This document shows, one piece after another, positions 58,493 through 64,000 of a DNA stretch of 64,000 nucleotides. The notes beneath the pieces were generated by a model. It was not told the origin of the DNA. It ran no database searches and saw only the letters and a program-made list of their open reading frames with translations. The stretch comes from Clostridia bacterium (GTDB taxonomy: Bacteria > Bacillota > Clostridia > Oscillospirales > Acutalibacteraceae). Location of the stretch: the NCBI GenBank assembly GCA_017416765.1, contig JAFQBE010000013.1, forward strand, positions 62,001-126,000, in the 5' to 3' direction. Both the position numbers and the translations under genes were made by a program. Within the stretch, counting starts at the first letter, position 1; the number at the start of each line of letters is the position of its first letter.

Positions 58493-60892
58493 TTAATCTC
58501 TGTATTCTTCAATGATGAAGGATTCAAATATATCGCCGAGCTTGATATCGTTGAACTTGTTGAGAACGATACCGCATTCGTAGCCCTGAACAACTTCCTT
58601 TACATCGTCCTTGAAACGCTTGAGTGAACCCATTTCATCTTCCGCAACAACAATACCGTCGCGTACAACGCGGATTTTTGACGAGCGGGTTACCTTACCG
58701 TCGAGAACATAGCAGCCTGCAACGTTACCGACAGAGGAAATTGTAATGATGTTACGCACTTCAATTCTGCCCTGTACAACCTCACGCGTTTTGGGAGCAA
58801 GCATACCCTTCATAGCTGCTTCGATTTCTTCGATACAGTCATAAATAATACGGTACATTCTCATTTCAACGCCGTCACGCTCTGCATTAACCTGTGCAGC
58901 AGGGTCGGGACGGACATTGAAGCCAACAATGATAGCATTGGACGCGTTAGCAAGCATAACATCGCTTTCGCTGACTGCGCCGACGCCGTTATGGATAACG
59001 CGTACACGCACTTCGTCGTTGGAGAGCTTTTCAAGGTTCTGCTTGACTGCTTCTGCAGAGCCCTGAACGTCTGCCTTAACAATAACATTGAGGTCCTTGA
59101 CTTCGCCTGCCTGGAGGGAGGAGAAGAGGTTATCGAGTGTAACCTTCTGTACGGAGTTGAACTGCTCATCCTTAATCTTCTGCTTACGCTGTTCAACAAG
59201 CTCGCGTGCAAGGCGTTCGTCAGAAACTGCGTCGAATACATCGCCAGCCTGCGGTGCTTCTGCAAGACCCATAATTTCTACAGGGCAGGACGGACCTGCT
59301 TCCTTAACTGCTTTACCGTGTTCATCGACCATTGCACGAACGCGGCCGACAGCAGTACCCGCAACGATGATATCACCTGAACGCAGTGTACCGTTCTGAA
59401 CAAGAAGTGTTGCAATAGGACCGCGACCCTTATCAAGTCTTGCTTCGATAACAATACCCTTTGCAGCTCTGTTCGGGTTAGCTTTAAGCTCCTTCATTTC
59501 TGCAACAAGAAGTATTGATTCAAGTAGCTGGTCAATACCCATCTTAGTATGTGCAGAAACGGGAACACATATTGTATCGCCGCCCCATTCTTCGGGAATA
59601 AGCTCATATTCTGTGAGCTGCTGCTTGATTCTGTCAGGATAAACATCGGGCTTATCCATTTTGTTTATAGCCACGATTATGCTTACATTTGCAGCCTTGG
59701 CATGGTTGATAGCTTCAATTGTCTGCGGCATGATACCGTCATCAGCTGCAACAACAAGAACGGCTATATCCGTTGCCTGTGCGCCTCTTGCACGCATTGA
59801 TGTGAACGCGGCGTGACCGGGAGTGTCAAGGAAGGTAATAAGCTCGCCGTTTGCCTTAACTCTGTAAGCACCGATGTGCTGTGTGATGCCGCCGGCTTCC
59901 GTTGAAGTAACGGAAGTGTGACGGATTGCGTCAAGAAGAGAGGTTTTACCGTGGTCAACATGACCCATAACAACAACAACGGGGTTTCTGGGTTCAAGGT
60001 CTGCATCGTCGTCTTCCGTAGCGTCGATAATTCTGTCTTCAATTGTAACAACAACTTCCTTGTTGACCTTTGCGCCGAGTTCTGTTGCAACAATTTCTGC
60101 AGTATCGAAATCAAGCACATCGTTGATTGTTGCCATCTGACCAAGCATGAAGAGCTTTTTGATAACTTCAGCCGCAGTCATCTTGAGTTTAAGTGCAAGG
60201 TCGCCGACTGTGATTTCATCGGGAATTGTGACTGTAATTGTTTTACTTGCGCGCTCTGCCGCAATTCTCTTGAGCCTTTCAGCCTCTGTTTCACGGCGCT
60301 GTGAACGCATACCCTGCTTGCGGTACTGCTTCGATTTCTGGTTGAGCTTCTGCTTTCTGACTGCAGAATCGCGTATACCTTCGGACTTGTTTACGGGAAC
60401 AATATTCTCGTAATGCTCGTTGTATTTTTCAAGCTGAACATTGTCTGCTCTTGTGTCAATTGTGCGCTTTTCGCCCTTTGTTCGTGCCTGGAGCGGACCT
60501 GTTTTGTCCTTTTTCTTGGGCTGCTGTTCGGGCTGTTTTGCAGGCTGCTGTGCGGCAGGCTTTTTATCCTGCGGCTTTGCTTCCTTTTTGCCTTCGGGCT
60601 TTTTGTCTGCCTTGGGTTCAGCCTTCTTTTCTTCGGACTTTGCTTCCTTTTTAGGCTCGGGCTTCTTTTCCTCTGCCTTGGGCTGAGAAGCGGTTGCAAA
60701 ATATTCATCAAAGCTTGCAACTGCATTCTGCTGTGTAAAGGTTTCAAAAATTATATCCAGCTCCTTGTCTTCAAGGGCTGTCATGTGGTTTTTTGTGTCG
60801 TCAAAATACTGTGCAAGCAGCTCAAGCACAACCTTGCTCGACTTGCCGAAATCCTTACCGACTTCGTGAATTCTGTATTTAATTGCTGCCAT
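58493..60892 (-). CDS. infB: Translation initiation factor IF-2
   Basis: A 799-residue protein. Residues 1-50 are the IF2 N-domain ([21 protein letters not shown]), then a Lys/Glu/Pro-rich linker to about 190. The second IF2_N follows ([16 protein letters not shown] preceded by [10 protein letters not shown]). The G domain starts near 305 with [14 protein letters not shown], then [11 protein letters not shown] and NKMDKPDV. The C-terminal domains include [14 protein letters not shown]. It places initiator tRNA on the 30S subunit. The linker is shorter than in many species but normal for Clostridia. Confidence 0.97.
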   Translation of the reverse strand: MAAIKYRIHEVGKDFGKSSKVVLELLAQYFDDTKNHMTALEDKELDIIFETFTQQNAVASFDEYFATASQPKAEEKKPEPKKEAKSEEKKAEPKADKKPEGKKEAKPQDKKPAAQQPAKQPEQQPKKKDKTGPLQARTKGEKRTIDTRADNVQLEKYNEHYENIVPVNKSEGIRDSAVRKQKLNQKSKQYRKQGMRSQRRETEAERLKRIAAERASKTITVTIPDEITVGDLALKLKMTAAEVIKKLFMLGQMATINDVLDFDTAEIVATELGAKVNKEVVVTIEDRIIDATEDDDADLEPRNPVVVVMGHVDHGKTSLLDAIRHTSVTSTEAGGITQHIGAYRVKANGELITFLDTPGHAAFTSMRARGAQATDIAVLVVAADDGIMPQTIEAINHAKAANVSIIVAINKMDKPDVYPDRIKQQLTEYELIPEEWGGDTICVPVSAHTKMGIDQLLESILLVAEMKELKANPNRAAKGIVIEARLDKGRGPIATLLVQNGTLRSGDIIVAGTAVGRVRAMVDEHGKAVKEAGPSCPVEIMGLAEAPQAGDVFDAVSDERLARELVEQRKQKIKDEQFNSVQKVTLDNLFSSLQAGEVKDLNVIVKADVQGSAEAVKQNLEKLSNDEVRVRVIHNGVGAVSESDVMLANASNAIIVGFNVRPDPAAQVNAERDGVEMRMYRIIYDCIEEIEAAMKGMLAPKTREVVQGRIEVRNIITISSVGNVAGCYVLDGKVTRSSKIRVVRDGIVVAEDEMGSLKRFKDDVKEVVQGYECGIVLNKFNDIKLGDIFESFIIEEYRD

Positions 60893-60907
60893 GCGTTATC
60901 CTCCTTA

Positions 60908-61177
60908 TTATGCCTGCTCAAGTTCTGCAAGCATATTGTCATATACCTGCTGTTCAATCGAACAGCCGAAAGCTCGTTCAAATCGCTTTGCCTTGATTGC
61001 GGCGGCAAGGCACTTTGAATCGCGGCAGATATATGCTCCTCTGCCGTTTTTCTTTCCCGTAAGGTCAAGCGAAATTTCACCTTCGGGTGAGCGCACCGCA
61101 CGGATGAGCTCCTGCTTCGGCTTCATTTCACCGCAGCCCAAGCACTTTCTCAGCGGAATCTTTTTAATCTTATTCAT
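60908..61177 (-). CDS. ylxR: YlxR (RnpM-like) RNA-binding protein
   Basis: An 89-residue protein of the DUF448/YlxR family: IPLRKCLGCGEMKPKQELIR, then GEISLDLTGKKNGRGAYICR. YlxR modulates RNase P in Bacillus (RnpM). It sits between nusA and infB, its standard site. The L7Ae-like ylxQ gene that often follows it is missing here; ylxR is followed directly by infB after 15 bases. Confidence 0.93.
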   Translation of the reverse strand: MNKIKKIPLRKCLGCGEMKPKQELIRAVRSPEGEISLDLTGKKNGRGAYICRDSKCLAAAIKAKRFERAFGCSIEQQVYDNMLAELEQA

Positions 61178-61198
61178 ACTGCCACCGCCGAATTTGAA

Positions 61199-62257
61199 TT
61201 ATTCCTGAATCTCAAAGAAGCCGCTTTCGGGCTTGATATCGATTTTCCAGCCTGTAAGTCTTGCGGCAAGGCGGGCATTCTGACCCTTGTTGCCGATAGC
61301 AAGTGAAAGCTGGTTGTCGGGAACTGTAACACAGCAGGAGTTGGGAGCATCTTCAAGAACCTCAACGCTGATAACGTCAGCGGGAGCAAGTGAAGCGGCA
61401 ATAAACTCTGCCGGGTCTTCGCTGTACTTAACAATATCAATCTTTTCGCCGCCGAGCAGGTCAACAACCTTGCCTACGCGTGCGCCCCTTGCGCCGATAC
61501 ATGAGCCTACTGCATCAACATCGGCATCTGCACAGTAAACGGCAACCTTTGTTCGGGAGCCTGCTTCACGGGAAATAGCCTTGATTTCAACCGTACCGTC
61601 AAAAATTTCGGGTACTTCTTCTTCAAAGAGTCTGCGGACAAGGCCGGGATGTGTACGGGAAATCATAGCCTTTACGCCGCTTTTTTCACCGTCGCGGATA
61701 TCGACAACATAAACCTTGACAAGGTCTCCGACTTTAAGCACTTCGCCGGGAACCTGCTCGGTCTTGGGAAGAACGGATTCGCCTTTTCCGAGTTCTACGG
61801 TTGCGTTACCTGTTTCAGCATCTATGTTGACTACGCGTACAGTAACAAGCTCCTGATGCTTACTCTGGAATTCCTGCTTGATCTGGCTGCGTTCAGCTTC
61901 GCGGATACCCTGACGGATAACATTTTTGGTTGTGCTTGCGGCAATACGGCTGAAATCCTTTGTTTCAAGCTGAATTTCTACGATATCGCCGGGGACTGCA
62001 CCCTTCTTGTAGCGCTGTGCTTCTTCGGGAAGAAGGTCAGTAATCGGATCGCTGATTTCGGAAACAACATTCTTGCGAAGGTAAACAGCCATTTCGCCTG
62101 CATCAAGGTCGATATCACAGTAGCCGATATCTCTGCCGTATTCACCCTTGATTGCGGAAACAATAGCCGCCTGGATTCTCTCGCAGAGTATATCTGCGGG
62201 AATGTTCTTTTCCTTTTCGAGCATTTTCACTGCTGCAAAAAATTCTTTAGTATCCAT
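61199..62257 (-). CDS. nusA: Transcription termination/antitermination factor NusA
   Basis: A 352-residue NusA. The N-terminal polymerase-binding domain covers about residues 1-130, the S1 domain follows (PGEVLKVGDLVKVYVVDIRDG region upstream of SRTHPGLV), then two KH domains with GSCIGARGARV and the AIGNKGQNARLAARLTGWKI signature. There is no acidic C-terminal repeat, normal for Firmicutes. It controls pausing, termination and antitermination. It follows rimP by about 37 bases. Confidence 0.96.
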   Translation of the reverse strand: MDTKEFFAAVKMLEKEKNIPADILCERIQAAIVSAIKGEYGRDIGYCDIDLDAGEMAVYLRKNVVSEISDPITDLLPEEAQRYKKGAVPGDIVEIQLETKDFSRIAASTTKNVIRQGIREAERSQIKQEFQSKHQELVTVRVVNIDAETGNATVELGKGESVLPKTEQVPGEVLKVGDLVKVYVVDIRDGEKSGVKAMISRTHPGLVRRLFEEEVPEIFDGTVEIKAISREAGSRTKVAVYCADADVDAVGSCIGARGARVGKVVDLLGGEKIDIVKYSEDPAEFIAASLAPADVISVEVLEDAPNSCCVTVPDNQLSLAIGNKGQNARLAARLTGWKIDIKPESGFFEIQE

Positions 62258-62294
62258 TTTTTCTAAATCAATCCTTTCGGTAAATTAACAAAAA

Positions 62295-62774
62295 TTATAT
62301 GATTGCGCTGTCATCAAGGCGCACCCATGAGCATTCCTTGCGCGTGATAAACAGTTGCCTTTCATCGGTTTCAACGGTGAAGCCTTCGCTGTCATGCGAA
62401 ATGAGCTTGCAGTGCAGCTCCCTTTCGCCCGTTTCAAGCGGACGAATTAAACGGACCACAACACCAGCACCTATATAGGCTTCAAAGTGTGCAGGACGGG
62501 TCAATTCTCTGTCCGTACCCGGGGAGCTTACCTCAAGGCAGTAGCTCTGCTCAATCGGGTCAGCCTCGTCAAGGGGCTTGTTGATTGCATGGCTCATATC
62601 CACACAGTCATCAATACTGACACCGCCATCCTTATCAATAAAAATACGCAGGTACCATTGCGCGCCCTCTTTAACAAAGCGCACATCCCACAGCCTTAAA
62701 CCAAGCTGTTCGGCAATGGGCTGTACAATTGCGGTTACCGCTGCAACGGTGTTGCCGCCCTTACCTTTTGCCAT
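62295..62774 (-). CDS. rimP: Ribosome maturation factor RimP
   Basis: About 159 residues from the ATG at 62774, which has AAGGAGTG upstream; a longer reading to 62816 includes terminator sequence and is unlikely. Family segments: GLRLWDVRFVKEGAQWYLRI, FIDKDGGVSIDDCVDMSHAI and CLEVSSPGTDRELTRPAHF. It is required for 30S maturation. It is the first gene of the rimP-nusA-ylxR-infB-rbfA-nrnA-truB-ribF operon. Confidence 0.95.
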   Translation of the reverse strand: MAKGKGGNTVAAVTAIVQPIAEQLGLRLWDVRFVKEGAQWYLRIFIDKDGGVSIDDCVDMSHAINKPLDEADPIEQSYCLEVSSPGTDRELTRPAHFEAYIGAGVVVRLIRPLETGERELHCKLISHDSEGFTVETDERQLFITRKECSWVRLDDSAII

Positions 62775-62802
62775 AAGCTCACTCCTTTTACTTTTGTAAA
62801 AC

Positions 62803-62830
62803 AAAGGAGCGGGCATTTGCCCACTCCTTT
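62803..62830 (-). terminator. Hairpin between the HAD gene and rimP
   Basis: AAAGGAG-C-GGGC pairs with GCCC-A-CTCCTTT around ATTT, with TTTGTTTT on the minus strand after it. It lies between the promoter at 62855-62883 and rimP, so it could end the upstream transcript or act in the rimP leader. Confidence 0.65.
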
Positions 62831-62854
62831 AAAGTCAATCATTCGTACATTGAT

Positions 62855-62883
62855 AGTGTATCACAGTATTATAGAAATATCAA
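62855..62883 (-). promoter_or_regulatory. Candidate promoter of the rimP operon
   Basis: On the minus strand TTGATA (62878-62883) and TACACT (62855-62860) with a 17-base spacer, about 80 bases upstream of rimP. It is the best match in this AT-rich gap of about 190 bases. Confidence 0.5.
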
Positions 62884-62968
62884 TACTTTTTTAATAATTA
62901 TAATATAAATAAATTGTAGCTGTTTGCACATACTTTTCGGCTAAACTGCATAAATTTGGCAAACTGAA

Positions 62969-63613
62969 TCATAGCAATGTCTTGATATCCGCCGTAGTTT
63001 CAACAAAATAATCCGCACCTGCGCCGATTAATGTAGCCCTGTCAAAGCTGCCGGCAACGCCGACTACCATACAGCCTGCGGCTTTGCCTGCCTGCACACC
63101 CGCAACCGCATCCTCAACAACAAGGCAGTTTTCGGGCGCAATACCTACAGCGGCGGCAGCCTTCAGGTATATTTCGGGGTCGGGCTTTTTGTTAGTGATA
63201 TCGCTGCCCGTTATAACGGCATCAAAAACGCTTTCTTCAACACCGAGCACGCGGATATTCACATCAACCTTTCTTCTGTCCGCAGAAGAAGCAACGGCAA
63301 GCTTGAATTTCTTTTTAAGCTCAGGCAAAAGCTCAGCCATACCGGGCGCAGCTTCAACTATACTTTCGGCAAGCTGAATGTAAATTTCGTAGCATTCATC
63401 CTTCATCTGCGGAAGGTATGTGCCGCCGTTTTTTTCAACAACGCCGCCGATAGCCGCATCCTCACCCTTGCCTACAAAATCGGCAAAATCTTCAAACTTT
63501 ACATCAATATTATATTTTGCTTTAAGGTGGTCTATAGCGCATTTCATAAGCGGAGTTTCGGAATCAACCAGTACTCCGTCCATATCAAAAAGTATTGCTT
63601 TAATCTCTTTCAT
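62969..63613 (-). CDS. HAD-superfamily phosphatase (beta-phosphoglucomutase-like)
   Basis: A 214-residue HAD-IA protein. Motif I is AILFDMDGVLVDSETP (DxDGVLxDSE, the phosphoglucomutase-like form), motif II is VASSADR, motif III is the Lys in TNKKPDPEIYLKAA, and motif IV is CLVVEDAVAGVQAG. Members include beta-phosphoglucomutase and sugar-phosphate phosphatases. Distinguishing the two needs the cap residues, which I could not settle. It overlaps the end of the TtcA-like gene upstream by 14 bases. Confidence 0.88.
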   Translation of the reverse strand: MKEIKAILFDMDGVLVDSETPLMKCAIDHLKAKYNIDVKFEDFADFVGKGEDAAIGGVVEKNGGTYLPQMKDECYEIYIQLAESIVEAAPGMAELLPELKKKFKLAVASSADRRKVDVNIRVLGVEESVFDAVITGSDITNKKPDPEIYLKAAAAVGIAPENCLVVEDAVAGVQAGKAAGCMVVGVAGSFDRATLIGAGADYFVETTADIKTLL

Positions 63614-64000
63614 TTTCTATTCCCCATCCGTCAATGCCCTTGTGCTGCAGGGCAGTAATTATTTTTGAGCGTATATCGCCGTATTTCTTTTCAAAGCCCG
63701 TAAGCATTTCTTTCATGCTTTCTCTTTCCGTCACACCGTCAGCAGGACAGCGGCTTTTAACAACAGGCAATTCCATACGGCGCACTATTCTTGCAGGCTC
63801 ACTTTCGCGGCAGAATATCATCGGGCGGATAACATAAATATCCTTGCGTGACATATAGGTCACAGGCGAAAAGCAGCCGATGTAGCCGCCGTTTAACAGA
63901 TTCATTAAAAAAGTTTCCGCAGCATCGTCCATATGGTGTCCGAGTGCCACCTTGTTGCAGCCTGCGGCTTTTGCCGCATCGTGCAAAGCACCGCGGCGCA
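63600..64000 (-). CDS. TtcA-like tRNA 2-thiocytidine synthesis protein, C-terminal part
   Basis: The reading frame enters from the right edge; about 132 residues are seen. The visible start RRGALHDAAKAAGCNKVALG, then HHMDDAAETFLMNL, matches the C-terminal half of TtcA (RG-x-L-x-x-x-A and GHHxDD motifs). The segment CPADGVTERESMKEML follows, with a Cys typical of the iron-sulfur site. TtcA thiolates C32 of tRNA. Some relatives have other thiolation targets. The ATP-binding PP-loop lies outside the window. Confidence 0.8.
   Translation of the reverse strand, partial: RRGALHDAAKAAGCNKVALGHHMDDAAETFLMNLLNGGYIGCFSPVTYMSRKDIYVIRPMIFCRESEPARIVRRMELPVVKSRCPADGVTERESMKEMLTGFEKKYGDIRSKIITALQHKGIDGWGIENERD

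Overview
The window reads as a chromosomal segment of a spore-forming, low-to-medium GC Firmicute, most likely a Clostridia member near the Ruminococcaceae/Oscillospirales. This is an inference from gene content: sporulation genes ylbJ, yqfC and yqfD; MecA; HPr with both His15 and Ser46; PyrR; a Na+-pumping decarboxylase with a separate biotin carrier; the dnaX-ybaB-recR block preceded by SRP RNA; and the rimP-nusA-infB block. Nearly all sequence is coding, with short spacers and many 4-base ATGA overlaps.

Layout. 1-5229 (minus): wall teichoic acid or surface polymer operon (two GT2 glycosyltransferases, ABC permease and ATPase, TarI, TarJ, start of a TagB/TagF-like polymerase). 5230-5990: an imperfect 111-bp direct repeat, a terminator, two tandem 5S rRNA genes and their promoter. 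6-15.8 kb: glycerate kinase, YlbJ, YqfC/YqfD, a zinc-ribbon membrane protein, an HTH regulator, a HAD phosphatase, an HtrA protease and a two-component system. 16-22.9 kb (plus): MFS transporter, two secreted LCAT-like hydrolases, a membrane-anchored GDPD and two small proteins, possibly a lipid-degradation cluster. 22.9-32.7 kb (plus): GltX, GlnS, a membrane protein, LepA, HemW, SRP RNA, DnaX, YbaB, RecR. 32.7-34.6 kb: a palindromic MITE-like element, a membrane-bound MerR regulator with a dyad operator, and a YdbC/PC4 protein. 34.9-38.5 kb: Na+-translocating decarboxylase operon. 38.5-43.1 kb: MecA, then an unusual partial Rnf operon (rnfD, CAP-domain lipoprotein, rnfE with a long tail, rnfA, small membrane protein). 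43.1-49.3 kb: a third LCAT-like hydrolase, tRNA-Gly, a hairpin array, a TPP riboswitch with thiT, an unknown gene, an IS200-like element, a cyclophilin lipoprotein and an ABC ATPase. 49.3-53.8 kb: a second MITE-like element, methyltransferase, tandem membrane-anchored GH16 enzymes, YhcH, HPr, PyrR. 53.9-64 kb: UraA, then (minus) ribF-truB-nrnA-rbfA-infB-ylxR-nusA-rimP, a HAD phosphatase and a partial TtcA-like gene.

The most unusual locus is the Rnf-like operon. It keeps only the membrane subunits D, E and A, and lacks the neighbours RnfC, RnfG and RnfB. By alignment from memory, three of the four membrane cysteines that ligate the [2Fe-2S] cluster between RnfA and RnfE are replaced. A CAP-domain lipoprotein sits in the slot usually held by RnfG, translationally coupled to rnfD. 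This suggests a membrane complex derived from Rnf but with altered function. Other items of note are an IIGGxDGP motif shared by three unrelated proteins, a triple repeat in the decarboxylase small subunit, two related MITE-like palindromes, a multi-hairpin array after the tRNA gene, and a tandem 5S pair without 16S or 23S.
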